Shown here: piece after piece, positions 1 through 8,159 of the stretch
Position numbering within the stretch: position 1 is the first letter of the stretch
Layout of the letters: every line of letters begins with the position of its first letter
Assembly: GCA_022824315.1 (NCBI GenBank)
Contig: JAJEAC010000016.1
Coordinates: 1-40,334, forward strand
Origin: Silicimonas sp.
Lineage (GTDB): Bacteria > Pseudomonadota > Alphaproteobacteria > Rhodobacterales > Rhodobacteraceae
Length of the DNA: 40,334 nucleotides
Reading direction: 5' to 3'
Notes under the pieces: generated by a model
Databases searched by the model: none
What the model was told of the DNA's origin: nothing
The model's input: the letters and a program-made list of their open reading frames with translations, nothing else
Translations under genes and position numbers: made by a program

Positions 1-155
1 GCATCGGGCGCGATCAGATCTGGTTGGTCGAGAAAGGCGACGACCTTGCCTCCCGCCTAGTTCCCTTCTCGGACTACAAGACACGTGATGAGCGGCCTTT
101 CCGAAGAGGCTATCTGCAAGGACGGTTTGGGGCGGTGCCGCGTGTGGCAGGGTAG
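1..155 (+). CDS. rloA: RloA-like AAA ATPase, C-terminal end only (5' cut by window)
   Basis: An open frame enters from the left border (first full codon at base 3) and stops with TAG at 153-155, giving about 50 C-terminal residues. The tail contains RDQIWLVEK, LVPFSDYKTR and GYLQGRFGAVP. These are typical of the C-terminus of RloA/AbiLi-type AAA15 ATPases, which end in a DQIW-x-EK strand, a D-(F/Y)-K segment and a GYLQGRYGA(I/V)P motif. In that family an ABC/SMC-like ATPase works with RloB in phage defence (RloAB, AbiL). The next gene, rloB, starts five bases after this stop, so the two are surely one operon. The Walker motifs lie outside the window, so ATPase integrity cannot be judged here. 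Confidence 0.8.
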   Translation, partial: IGRDQIWLVEKGDDLASRLVPFSDYKTRDERPFRRGYLQGRFGAVPRVAG

Positions 156-160
156 CAGAC

Positions 161-856
161 ATGGGCAAGAGACGTGGCAAGTCGCCCCGGGATACGCGGC
201 GGCGCCCCGCGCGCCTCGAAGAGCGGGAACGCGCCATGATCGTTACCGAAGGCAGCAAGACCGAACCAGGGTACTTCAACCGCCTAATCCGGGAACTAGG
301 CCTCACCACGGCCAGTGTAAATATCACCGGAGACGGGGGCTCGGCTCCGATCAGCGTCGTTAAATGCGCCGAAGATCTCCTGAAGGACGACCCTGATTTC
401 GAGCACGTATTCCTCGTCTTCGACCGCGACAGGCACAACACCTACGACGCAGCCATCGCCAAAGCCAATGCACTCAAACCGCGCAAAGCACCCAAAAGGC
501 AGACCATTAAAGCCATTCCATCCATTCCCTGCTTCGAAATCTGGTATCTCTTTCACGTCTCTGGTGATCGCAAACCTTATTCAACCGGTGCGGGTGTCGG
601 ATCACCAGCGCAGGCTCTGATCGACGACCTCAAGGTCTCCCACGCATGTTTCGCTGATTACGACAAGGCGAGATGTGATGCGTTTTTTGACGAGATCAGA
701 CCAATGCGGGACCAAGCATGCGCACACGCAGAGAGGGCTTTGGATGAAGCGTCCAAGGACGGGCAGAAAATTCTTCAGGAGAACCCCTCGACACGGGTGC
801 ATCGTGTTGTCCGAAGGCTGCAGGAAATGGCCAGAAAGCAAAGGGAAGAGAGTTGA
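161..856 (+). CDS. rloB: RloB-like protein (AbiLii-type defence effector)
   Basis: The 231-aa protein matches the RloB family in pattern. A basic N-terminus is followed by a strand ending in IVTEGSKTEPGYF (about residues 27-39), then VFLVFDRDRHN (83-93), then IPCFEIWYLFH (about 122-132). An EG-x-KTE strand followed by a D-x-D strand is the arrangement of a TOPRIM-like metal site; E30, D88 and D90 are the visible candidate ligands. RloB proteins accompany RloA ATPases in restriction-linked or abortive-infection loci, so RloB is the likely nuclease or effector arm and RloA the sensor ATPase. The start ATG lies five bases after the rloA stop. The family assignment is firm; nuclease activity is inferred from the fold resemblance. 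Confidence 0.86.
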   Translation: MGKRRGKSPRDTRRRPARLEERERAMIVTEGSKTEPGYFNRLIRELGLTTASVNITGDGGSAPISVVKCAEDLLKDDPDFEHVFLVFDRDRHNTYDAAIAKANALKPRKAPKRQTIKAIPSIPCFEIWYLFHVSGDRKPYSTGAGVGSPAQALIDDLKVSHACFADYDKARCDAFFDEIRPMRDQACAHAERALDEASKDGQKILQENPSTRVHRVVRRLQEMARKQREES

Positions 857-1184
857 GACGGCCTGAATTTGAATCCGTGCAGAGGCCCAAACTTAACCCT
901 GCGGGAACCGTCGAGCGCGGAGTTGGCGAGGGAGTCTCGACTTCTCCACAATGACGCTTCCGGTGCAGCGCAAGGCGCGCGTCCATGCGCGGCTACGGCC
1001 GCGTTCTCGCTTCTTTCCGAAGGGCACCGCTCCTTTGCGTTCAGCGAGGGCGGCTGCGCACTGGGGGCCTTCAGCCTCGACGCCGGTTTCCGTTCCGAGA
1101 ACAGGGGGACGGGCGCAAGACACACTCAGCCATGAATTCGGATGCAAGACGAACGCATGGTTCGGGTCTTTCCGCCGGGGCCGC
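857..1184. other. gene-free stretch between rloB and threonine aldolase
   Basis: These 328 bases lie between convergent genes. Several overlapping open frames exist on both strands, but none has a recognisable domain, a convincing ribosome binding site or consistent codon use. I saw no repeat, tRNA or clear terminator with a T-run. It marks the border between the defence pair and the metabolic island. Confidence 0.5.
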
Positions 1185-2255
1185 TCAATGCCTGGGGCAA
1201 TGCGCGAAGAAGTCGAGAATTCCGGCAAGAATGCCCGCGATTGCCGGGTCGTCGATATCCTTGTGCAGCACCATCCGGATCGCGCCGGTCGAGCCACCGC
1301 CCACGACAACACCGCACCCGGCCATGTGTGCCCGGAACGCGTCGTTCAGCCCATCACGCGGCGTGAGGAAGATCATGTTGGTCGATTGCTCGACCGCGCC
1401 TGCCCCTGCCTCCTTCAGGACGGCAGCAAGGCGTGCCGCCCTGAGGTGATCTTCGGCAAGCCTCTCCACATTGTGCTCAAGGGCGTAGAGGCCAGCTGCC
1501 GCCAGTATGCCTGACTGACGCATGCCGCCTCCAAGCATCTTGCGATACCTGCGCGCGCGTTCGATGAGGTCCGACGTCCCGGTCAGCACCGAACCTGCCG
1601 GCGTTCCCAGACCTTTTGAAAGGCAGAGCGAAACACTGTCGACAAGATCCGCCAGATCCTGCTCCGCGCAGCCGAGGGCCGCGACCGCGTTGAAGAGACG
1701 TGCGCCGTCCAGATGGACCGAAAGGCCGGCGGCACGGGCCGCGTCGGCGCACCCGGCCAACCGGTCCAAGGACACCGCCTTGCCGTTGTGCGTGTTCTCA
1801 AGACCGACCAGTCGGCTTATCGGCATGTGACTGTCGTTTGGCTTCACGTGCGCAGAAATCCGGTCTGGCGACAGGGCACCGTCGGCCTCGACCGGGATCG
1901 TGCAGATGGCAATGCCGCCCAGAACCGAACTTCCGGCCGCTTCGTAGGCAGCAACATGATACCCGCGCCCGACAATCACCTCCTCCCCGCGCCCGCAATG
2001 GGCAAGAAGCGCTGTCAGGTTGCCCATCGTCCCGCTGGAGACGAACAGTGCCGCATCTTTCCCCAGCCGCTCGGCGATCGTTTCCTCGAGGCGATTGACA
2101 CTGGGGTCTTCGCCATAGACGTCGTCGCCGAGCTCGGCTTCGTACATCGCGCGGCGCATGCCTTCGTCTGGCTGGGTCACGGTGTCGCTTCGCAGGTCCA
2201 GGCGCGGCGCGGCGTTCGAACTCGCCATCCAGGGAATGCCTGAGTGATCGCTCAT
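1185..2255 (-). CDS. low-specificity L-threonine aldolase family protein
   Basis: A fold-type I PLP enzyme of 356 aa, close to the usual 340-360. The N-terminal LRSDTVTQP (21-29) and DVYGEDPSVN (45-54) are hallmarks of threonine aldolases. HLDGAR (181-186) carries the Asp that contacts the PLP nitrogen, and the Schiff-base lysine is K214 in SLCLSKGLGTPAG; H100 is the expected ring-stacking histidine. The reaction is retro-aldol cleavage of beta-hydroxy-alpha-amino acids to glycine and an aldehyde. Its ATG overlaps the stop of the small ORF upstream (ATGA at 2255-2252), making it the last gene of a seven-gene leftward operon with a transporter and two sulfatase-like enzymes. That suggests a sulfated or imported beta-hydroxy amino acid as substrate (inference). 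Confidence 0.9.
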   Translation of the reverse strand: MSDHSGIPWMASSNAAPRLDLRSDTVTQPDEGMRRAMYEAELGDDVYGEDPSVNRLEETIAERLGKDAALFVSSGTMGNLTALLAHCGRGEEVIVGRGYHVAAYEAAGSSVLGGIAICTIPVEADGALSPDRISAHVKPNDSHMPISRLVGLENTHNGKAVSLDRLAGCADAARAAGLSVHLDGARLFNAVAALGCAEQDLADLVDSVSLCLSKGLGTPAGSVLTGTSDLIERARRYRKMLGGGMRQSGILAAAGLYALEHNVERLAEDHLRAARLAAVLKEAGAGAVEQSTNMIFLTPRDGLNDAFRAHMAGCGVVVGGGSTGAIRMVLHKDIDDPAIAGILAGILDFFAHCPRH

Positions 2256-2491
2256 GTCTCGACCCGCTCAACGGCAAGCGCCGCGACGCTGGGAACGCGC
2301 CCGGAGTGATCCGAATGGGCGTGCTCGTAACAGGTGTTGGGAAAATTCGGAACGAACTCCGTATGACGGATCTCTGGCGCCAGCGCCTCGCGCGTCCTGG
2401 CGGCTCCGAACTTCAAGTCCGGCCGTACGATTCCCGGTCCAGGCGCGAATCCTGCAAAGTTGCGATCAGAACTGTGCGGCGAAAAGGCCAT
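2252..2491 (-). CDS. small unknown protein coupled to sulfatase and threonine aldolase
   Basis: A 79-aa frame whose TGA overlaps the ATG of the threonine aldolase (ATGA) and whose own ATG follows an ACGGAG-like ribosome binding site at good spacing. It sits in the same direction between the sulfatase stop (2568) and the aldolase, exactly where an operon gene would be expected. The protein is Pro/His rich (PHSSDRNF, PNFPNTCYEHAHSDHSG) with two His-x-His/Asp-type clusters that could bind metal. I do not recognise a family. An alternative reading is the C-terminal remnant of a longer gene, since an in-frame stop lies ten codons before the ATG. The start, coupling and position are seen; the function is unknown. 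Confidence 0.55.
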   Translation of the reverse strand: MAFSPHSSDRNFAGFAPGPGIVRPDLKFGAARTREALAPEIRHTEFVPNFPNTCYEHAHSDHSGRVPSVAALAVERVET

Positions 2492-2567
2492 GTCCGACTC
2501 CGTCAGGTGAATACCAGTGCTTCAGGTTTGGAACGCCATGCATCGGAAGTCCACTCTCAAGACGCGA

Positions 2568-4112
2568 TCAGATGTCGTGGACTTCGCGCTCCGCGGTCCA
2601 TGTCGCTTGCGCCCTGTCGGGAATCATGGCTGTCAGCCGGTCGATCGTGCCCTGATGTGTCGGGTCGTCGAAGAGATTCGTCATCTCGAGCGGATCAGTC
2701 TCCAGGTCGTAGAGTTCTCCCGCGCCGGAAATCAGGTCGACCGTGATCCTGTGCCGGTTCGTGCGCAACGTGCGGAGCTTCAACTCGACGCCGCAACGCT
2801 CCGGGCCGAGATCCCACTCGTTATAGGCAAATTCGCGCTCCTCGCGACCTTCGATCACGGGCACCAGCGAGCGACTCTCAATTCCTTTGGGCTGGTCGGC
2901 TCCCGCCCAGTCATAGAAGGTGGCGGTCAGGTCCAGCGTGGAGACGGGGTCGGCTATCCGGTGGCCTTCCGGCAACCCCGGGCCGCGCATGATCAGCCCC
3001 ACGCGAAGCAGTCCGTCATAGTGCGTCGGACCTTTCAGGTAGAGTCCGTGGTCTCCAAGGAGTTCCCCGTGATCGGTCGTGAAGATGACGATCGTGTTCT
3101 CGTCGAGTCCGGTGTCCTGCAGGGTGTCCAGGATGCGACCGACGCCGTCGTCGATGAAGGAGATCATGCCATAGTAGTTGGCCGTCATCGCCGCCAGCTG
3201 ATCGTCCGACTGGGGCAGGATGCGCGAGTATTCTTCACGCAATGTCCGAACCTGCGGATTCTCTTCCTGGGGCTGGTTCTCCAATGCCGCCCTGTGCCAC
3301 CAGGGCCGACGGTCAAGATCGCGCCTGTGCGTGGGGCTGATGTCGATGGTGGCCGGGTCGTACAATTCGGACCACGGTGCCGGGCAGTCGAATGGATGAT
3401 GCGGGTCGGGATACGAGACCCAAGTACAGAACGGCTGATCCGGATCCGCAGACCGGAGAAACTCCTGCGCCCTTTCCGTGACCCAATTCGTCGTGTGCCA
3501 TTCGGGTGGCAGATCCGAGGACCATGTTTGCGCCGCGACGGTTCCGTACCGCGCGTCCTCGCCGGTCCTGCTGTCCGCGGCCCACCGTTGCCAGGCGTTC
3601 TCGTGACCGTGAAACCAGCGTTCGAACTGATGCCCGCTCGGAGGCTGTTCGCAGGGAAGAAGCGAGTGCCAGTGTCCGAGCGGAAGAAGGTCGATGTGAT
3701 CGAGGCCCATGTAAGGGCCGTGCCAGTTTTCTGGAAAGTTGCGGCTGTCGTTCCGGCTTTCGGGCGAGCCCCACCTGGTCGACTTCGGGTCGCTTCCGAA
3801 ATGCGCCTTTCCGATCAGCCCGGTCAGGTAGCCATTGTCCGACAAGACCCTGCCCCAGCCCCTTTCGCCGAATTCCGCGTCAAGGCTGATCCTGTTGTCC
3901 GTCACGCCATGCGTCAGTGGCAGCATGCCTGTCAGAATCGATGCCCGTGCCGGCTGGCAGAGGACGTTTGGCGTGATCGCGCAGTCAAAGCGCGTTCCCT
4001 CCTGGGCCAGGCGGTCGAGATTCGGGGTCTTGATGTTCCGTTCCGCAAAGCCGAAGCAGTCCGGGCGATGCTGGTCGGACGTGATCAAGAGGATGTTCGG
4101 GCGCTTGGTCAA
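2568..4112 (-). CDS. type I (formylglycine) sulfatase, TTG start
   Basis: A sulfatase of the alkaline-phosphatase superfamily, 514 aa. The start is a TTG whose bases overlap the stop of the MBL gene (TTGA, 4112-4109); the reading frame continues open upstream but only as antisense noise over the neighbour. RPNILLITSDQHR at the N-terminus gives metal ligands D13 and Q14. LCQPARASILTG (51-62) is the C-x-P-x-R signature, with C52 the residue that a sulfatase-modifying enzyme converts to formylglycine. FTTDHGELLGDHG supplies the second metal/sulfate site. No signal peptide is visible, so it should act in the cytoplasm on an imported sulfate ester. No maturase (FGE or anSME) gene is in the window, so it must lie elsewhere. 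Confidence 0.92.
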   Translation of the reverse strand: MTKRPNILLITSDQHRPDCFGFAERNIKTPNLDRLAQEGTRFDCAITPNVLCQPARASILTGMLPLTHGVTDNRISLDAEFGERGWGRVLSDNGYLTGLIGKAHFGSDPKSTRWGSPESRNDSRNFPENWHGPYMGLDHIDLLPLGHWHSLLPCEQPPSGHQFERWFHGHENAWQRWAADSRTGEDARYGTVAAQTWSSDLPPEWHTTNWVTERAQEFLRSADPDQPFCTWVSYPDPHHPFDCPAPWSELYDPATIDISPTHRRDLDRRPWWHRAALENQPQEENPQVRTLREEYSRILPQSDDQLAAMTANYYGMISFIDDGVGRILDTLQDTGLDENTIVIFTTDHGELLGDHGLYLKGPTHYDGLLRVGLIMRGPGLPEGHRIADPVSTLDLTATFYDWAGADQPKGIESRSLVPVIEGREEREFAYNEWDLGPERCGVELKLRTLRTNRHRITVDLISGAGELYDLETDPLEMTNLFDDPTHQGTIDRLTAMIPDRAQATWTAEREVHDI

Positions 4113-4960
4113 GGAACGATCTCCGTGAGGTCTCGGGCAATGGTGAAGCGGCCCGAATAGCAGGCCGCCACTTCCTTGCAAACGCTGTTCAACACTTCTT
4201 CCTTGTCGTGTTGCACGCGCCAGTGGGTCAGGACCAGGTGCTTGACGCCGGCGCGCTCGGCAAGTCTTGCGGTTTCGAGATGACCAGGAGACGTGGCGGC
4301 AAAGCCCGGATCGGGCGCAGGCTCGTGGCTTAGCCGGTAGCACCAGTGAACCAGCAGGTCGGCGCCCTGGATCAACGCTTCCAGGTCCGGCGAATGACCG
4401 CTGTCTCCTGCGTAGACGACCGACTTGCCGCCGGCTTCGATGCGAAACCCGAGACAGGTGAGATACGGCTGCGCGTGCTGCACTTCGATCGCCTTCATGA
4501 TCCAGCCGTTCCCGCTGACCAGCGATGGCGGGCGGATTTCCGTCACCCTGGGCTCGGGCCAGGGTCGCGGAAGGGCACCACCTCGTTCCTGCCAGACTCT
4601 CTTGCTCTGGGGCAGTTCCGTCCGCGCCAAAAGGTCGAAGGAAAGCGCGCCGTCCGGCCCGAAATACCTCCTTGTCACGTCCGCAAGGGGTGCCGGGCCC
4701 CAGACGTCGAGGTTGTCGGCTCCGGCATCCCAACGCGCGTGAACCAGTCTTGCGTAATCCATCATGTGGTCCGAATGGAGATGCGAGATGACGAGATGCG
4801 AAACGTCGCCCGGCGTTCGTCCGGATTGCAGCAACCGGTCAAAGATGCCGCCGCCGCAGTCAAGGAGAAGCGTGTCATCGCCGGTCTCGACAAGATATCC
4901 CGATGAAGCGCGCGAGACATGCGCTTCCGGCGAGCCGGTGCCGAGCAGGGTGACTTTCAT
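4109..4960 (-). CDS. metallo-beta-lactamase-fold hydrolase (RNase Z / AtsA-like)
   Basis: 283 aa. MKVTLLGTGSP opens the MBL fold; HLHSDH at 60-65 (H60, H62, D64, H65), H162 in VQHAQPY, D186 in YAGDSG and H246 in LTHW are the expected metal ligands. This size and pattern belong to the ElaC/RNase Z-like branch, which includes MBL-fold arylsulfatases of the AtsA type. Given the gene downstream, a sulfate-ester or other ester hydrolase is more likely than tRNA processing (inference). The ATG overlaps the tctA stop (ATGA, 4960-4957), and its own stop overlaps the sulfatase TTG, so translation is coupled on both sides. No signal peptide is seen. Confidence 0.85.
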   Translation of the reverse strand: MKVTLLGTGSPEAHVSRASSGYLVETGDDTLLLDCGGGIFDRLLQSGRTPGDVSHLVISHLHSDHMMDYARLVHARWDAGADNLDVWGPAPLADVTRRYFGPDGALSFDLLARTELPQSKRVWQERGGALPRPWPEPRVTEIRPPSLVSGNGWIMKAIEVQHAQPYLTCLGFRIEAGGKSVVYAGDSGHSPDLEALIQGADLLVHWCYRLSHEPAPDPGFAATSPGHLETARLAERAGVKHLVLTHWRVQHDKEEVLNSVCKEVAACYSGRFTIARDLTEIVP

Positions 4961-6543
4961 GCGGACTTGCTCCTTCTGCGGATCGTGATCACGATGATGG
5001 CGACCGCGCCCGCCATGAAGGTAACGGCAATCCAGCTTGAGAACAGGAAGAACGGGTCGCCGCCGGTGGCCGAAAACGCCTGGCGCGCGGTGCTTTCGAG
5101 CTGCCGTCCGAGAACGAACGCAATGACGAAGGGCAAGGGCGAGACGCCGAGCTTGATCATGAGGTATCCGAGCGCCCCGAAAAACAGGGCGAAGCCGATC
5201 ATGGCCATGCTGGTTTGCTGGACGTACAGCGAGGCGAACGTGAGCAGCAGCACAACGGGCAGCAAGAACTGCCTTGGAATGCGTATCATGATGCCCATGC
5301 ATCGCATGAACACGCCACCGACCGTCCAGTTCAGGATGTTGGCGATGACCATCGTGGTGAACAAACCGAACGCGATGACGAGTTCCGGGTTCACGTCTGA
5401 CGTGAACCTGAAGACCCCCGGACCCGGGTTGAAGCCTCCGATGCTGTCTGCCGCGAGGACCAGGAAGACGGCAGCCGTGTTGCCTGGAATGCCGAGCGAG
5501 AGGACCGGAATCAGGTTTGCTCCGGCGACCGAGGAATTTGCCGCTTCCGTCGCCGCAATTCCCTGCATTGCGCCCTTGCCGAAATCCGGTTCGTCGGGCG
5601 CCTTGCGGCGACGGTGGAACGCGCTGCCCGACGCGTAACCGAGCGTGGCGGCAAGAGTCGAGCCGATCCCGGGCAGTGCGCCGATTGCGGTCCCGATGAC
5701 TGCAGAGCGCCCGATGTAGGGAGCGATCCGCCGGATGTCCGTCCAGTGAAGGCGTCCATCCCCAGACTGGGACGTTGCCGTGATCGTGCCTGCCGTGGAT
5801 TTCTCGCGCCACAGCTTTTCGAGCTCGGAGAAGATCGAACCGATGACCAGAACGCCAATGACGGCAGCGGTGATGGGAATTCCGTCTGCAAGTGCCGGGG
5901 CGTTCAGCGAGAGGCGCGGGTGGAAGTCCTCGCCTGTGCCGACGTAGACGAAGAAGAGTCCGAGCGCGGCCGCCGCAAGCCCCTTTGCCGGGCTTCGGCC
6001 CACCACGACCGCAATGAAACTGAGCGACAGGATGATAAGCGCGGTCTTTTCCGGCAGGTCAAGGTAGCGCTCGACCAGGATCGCAAGCGATGGCGCAAAG
6101 ACAAACAGGCAGATGTCCGAGAACGTGTCCCCGCTGACAGACGAGAAATGCGCGACCCTCAGGGCCTTCTGCGCCTGTCCGTTCCGGGTCATCGGGTAGC
6201 CGTCGAGCGTCGTCATGTAGCTGTCGGGCGTGCCAGGCGTGTTGAACAGGATCGCCGGCACAGCACCGCCGACGGTCGATCCCTTCATGATTCCGATCAT
6301 GAAGCCCATCACGGGAAGCAGGGCGCTGGCGTTGAATCCGAAGATCGAGATCAGGATGGGTAGCGAGATTGCCAGCGCGATGACCTGTCCCAGGCCCGGC
6401 GTGGCGCCGACGACGATGCCGGCGAAGAATCCTGCCACGACCATGAGGACGGTGATGGATACCGGAAATCCGAGGAGCGTGAACGCCTCCGGTCCGTGAA
6501 TCACGGCCAGGACGCCTGCGAGAACGTAATCAAGAGCGGTCAT
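4957..6543 (-). CDS. tctA: tripartite tricarboxylate transporter, large permease TctA
   Basis: A 528-aa membrane protein with about ten to twelve hydrophobic segments. It carries the two TctA repeats: VVGATPGLGQ near residue 40 and GALPGIGSTLAA in the second half, plus GSTVGGAVPAILFNTPGTP. These glycine/proline loops are family signatures. It is the main channel of a TTT-family secondary transporter that takes up carboxylates or related anions delivered by a periplasmic TctC. The start at 6543 overlaps the tctB stop (ATGA). The proximity of sulfatases suggests that the cargo is a sulfated organic acid rather than citrate (inference). Confidence 0.94.
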   Translation of the reverse strand: MTALDYVLAGVLAVIHGPEAFTLLGFPVSITVLMVVAGFFAGIVVGATPGLGQVIALAISLPILISIFGFNASALLPVMGFMIGIMKGSTVGGAVPAILFNTPGTPDSYMTTLDGYPMTRNGQAQKALRVAHFSSVSGDTFSDICLFVFAPSLAILVERYLDLPEKTALIILSLSFIAVVVGRSPAKGLAAAALGLFFVYVGTGEDFHPRLSLNAPALADGIPITAAVIGVLVIGSIFSELEKLWREKSTAGTITATSQSGDGRLHWTDIRRIAPYIGRSAVIGTAIGALPGIGSTLAATLGYASGSAFHRRRKAPDEPDFGKGAMQGIAATEAANSSVAGANLIPVLSLGIPGNTAAVFLVLAADSIGGFNPGPGVFRFTSDVNPELVIAFGLFTTMVIANILNWTVGGVFMRCMGIMIRIPRQFLLPVVLLLTFASLYVQQTSMAMIGFALFFGALGYLMIKLGVSPLPFVIAFVLGRQLESTARQAFSATGGDPFFLFSSWIAVTFMAGAVAIIVITIRRRSKSA

Positions 6544-7088
6544 CAAACGTCGCCGTTTGGCGGCAGGAGAAGGTCGTCGAACGGCAGGTCGTAGAGGGCG
6601 ATGATGAGCAGGATCGCCACGAGTCCGGCAAGCGCGGCACGCCGGCTGAAGCGGCCTTCGACCACCGAGGACGCGCCGGCAACGATGACGAACCCGCCCG
6701 AGGCAAAGCCGAGATATTTCCAGGGTACGGTGTCCCTGAGCAGGCGGTAGTCGTCGTCGGCGAACAACATGGTTGCCGCCGGTCCGACCCACCGCATCAG
6801 CACCATCCCGACGAGCACAATCGCGATCATGGCCGAGAGGAACCTGACGTGATCCGCGTCGAGTTTCGGCGCGTCGTGCGCTCTCGGTCCGAACAGCAGC
6901 AGGAGTCCCGCAACCGCCATGACCGCGCCGGCAAAGGCCGGCGCGAGGGCATCTCCGATGGTGAACTTGCCCCGCTTGATCTCGTAAAGGCCGGTATCAG
7001 TGTCGGCCGGCAGCCAGAACAGGAGCAACGCTGCGGCGAATGCCAGCAGGATCACGGCCAGGACGGTGTCGGGATGAAGGCTGCGCAT
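6543..7088 (-). CDS. tctB: tripartite tricarboxylate transporter, small permease TctB
   Basis: 181 aa with four predicted membrane helices and the typical poorly conserved TctB layout: a helix pair, a hydrophilic loop (about 85-120), then a second pair. I chose the ATG at 7088 (MRSLHPDTV), 13 codons inside a longer open frame, because the longer N-terminus is Arg/Gly rich and overlaps an intergenic hairpin. The stop overlaps the tctA ATG. TctB is the small membrane subunit needed by TctA. Confidence 0.85.
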   Translation of the reverse strand: MRSLHPDTVLAVILLAFAAALLLFWLPADTDTGLYEIKRGKFTIGDALAPAFAGAVMAVAGLLLLFGPRAHDAPKLDADHVRFLSAMIAIVLVGMVLMRWVGPAATMLFADDDYRLLRDTVPWKYLGFASGGFVIVAGASSVVEGRFSRRAALAGLVAILLIIALYDLPFDDLLLPPNGDV

Positions 7089-7100
7089 GGGGCGGCGGCC

Positions 7101-7121
7101 GGGGCGGCGCGAATCCGCCCC
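7101..7121 (-). terminator. hairpin between tctC and tctB
   Basis: GGGGCGG, a 7-base loop, then CCGCCCC form a perfect 7-bp GC-only stem in the short tctC-tctB gap. There is no T-run, so it is better read as an attenuating or RNA-stabilising stem-loop that raises binding-protein levels over permease levels than as a full terminator. The same arrangement is seen after the amino-acid binding protein at 36149-36183. Confidence 0.55.
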
Positions 7122-7135
7122 GTACACGCGTTGGC

Positions 7136-8089
7136 TCAGTTTGCGACGTCCGCCATGAGCTTGCCGGCACCGTCGTACCCGGCGGTCAGAATCGAGTTGA
7201 GCTGATCTCCCGCAATCACGACGCTGCCGCCGAACGCCTTCTTGATCATGCCGCCGGCCTTGGTTCCCGGGTCACTCACGATCTCGGCAATTGCAGTGGA
7301 GATCGCGTCGGCCGCCGCCGCGTCCATGTTCGCAGGACCGACGAAGACGAAGTGGCCATCGGCATTGTACTCCGCGCCGAACGCGTCGAGCGTCGGCGCA
7401 TCGGCCGTCTGCACAAGGGGTGCCGAGAGGACCGAAGCCAGGTTGACCAGGTCGCCTGCCGCCACGCCTTTTGCCTGAATGCCGGCCATGAAGCCCACGT
7501 CCATGTCTCCTGCATTCACGCCATCAAGGACGGCCTTGCCGCCTTGAACGGAAATGATGTTGAAATCGGCGCCGTTCTCGCGGCCAACGACATATGCGAG
7601 ATCGGCCAGGCGCGGCGACATCACGCCAAAACGGATTTCCGCTCCGCCCTTGGCGGCCTCGAACACGTCGGCGAGCGTCTTGTAGCCGCTGTCGGCCTTG
7701 GATACGATTCCCATCTGGAAGCCCGCCGTTGTCGTCAGTCCGGTGAAGTCCGAAGGGGACAGTCCGGACCCTTTCGCGGCCACCATGTTGTAACCGAGGG
7801 TTTCGGTAACGAGGATAGCGATCGCCGTGCCGTCTGCAGGCTCGTCCTTCAGCGCCAATGCGGCGTTGATGCCGCCCTTGCCGGTCACTTGTTCGGGGAT
7901 GATCTTCCATCCGTGGCGTGCTTCAAGCTCTTCCGCGATCAGGCGTGCCTGGGTGTCGGCGCCGCCGCCTGCCCGGAATGCAATGATCATCTTGACGGGT
8001 CCGGGCGGCGTCCAGTCCGCCGCGAGGCTGCTCGACGCGGCAGCAGCGAGGCCGAGCGCCATTGCGGTGGCTTTCAACAGTCGTGTCAT
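7136..8089 (-). CDS. tctC: tripartite tricarboxylate transporter substrate-binding protein TctC
   Basis: 317 aa with a clear Sec signal peptide (MTRLLKATAMALGLAAAASSSLA, cut near residue 23). The mature part follows the Bug/TctC fold: VKMIIAFRAGGGADTQARL near the N-terminus is the ligand-carboxylate loop, followed by the usual G-K-x-G-I-N segment and the G-E/D-x-D-V-G segment. I chose ATG 8089 because GGAGG lies just upstream; the longer frame adds only six residues. It is the first gene of the leftward operon and is controlled from the shared promoter region with the MarR gene. The ligand is not readable from sequence. Confidence 0.93.
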   Translation of the reverse strand: MTRLLKATAMALGLAAAASSSLAADWTPPGPVKMIIAFRAGGGADTQARLIAEELEARHGWKIIPEQVTGKGGINAALALKDEPADGTAIAILVTETLGYNMVAAKGSGLSPSDFTGLTTTAGFQMGIVSKADSGYKTLADVFEAAKGGAEIRFGVMSPRLADLAYVVGRENGADFNIISVQGGKAVLDGVNAGDMDVGFMAGIQAKGVAAGDLVNLASVLSAPLVQTADAPTLDAFGAEYNADGHFVFVGPANMDAAAADAISTAIAEIVSDPGTKAGGMIKKAFGGSVVIAGDQLNSILTAGYDGAGKLMADVAN

Positions 8090-8139
8090 TGGTGCAGGTC
8101 CTCCCAAGTTTCAGAATCCGCACAGTCGCGCACAGTTTA

Positions 8140-8153
8140 GTTGACAGGTCAAC
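8140..8153. promoter_or_regulatory. palindromic operator, copy 1 (MarR candidate)
   Basis: GTTGACAGGTCAAC: 6-bp arms GTTGAC/GTCAAC around a 2-base centre. It lies between divergent tctC and marR. Copy 2 has identical arms and is centred 20 bp away, about two helical turns, as expected for two MarR dimers bound on the same DNA face. The TTGACA inside could also serve as a -35 element. Confidence 0.75.
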
Positions 8154-8159
8154 GAAAAA

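Noticed and set aside
2517..4160. 547-codon open frame on the plus strand
   Set aside because: It is antisense to the sulfatase, which has clear catalytic motifs; the long frame is a by-product of high GC.
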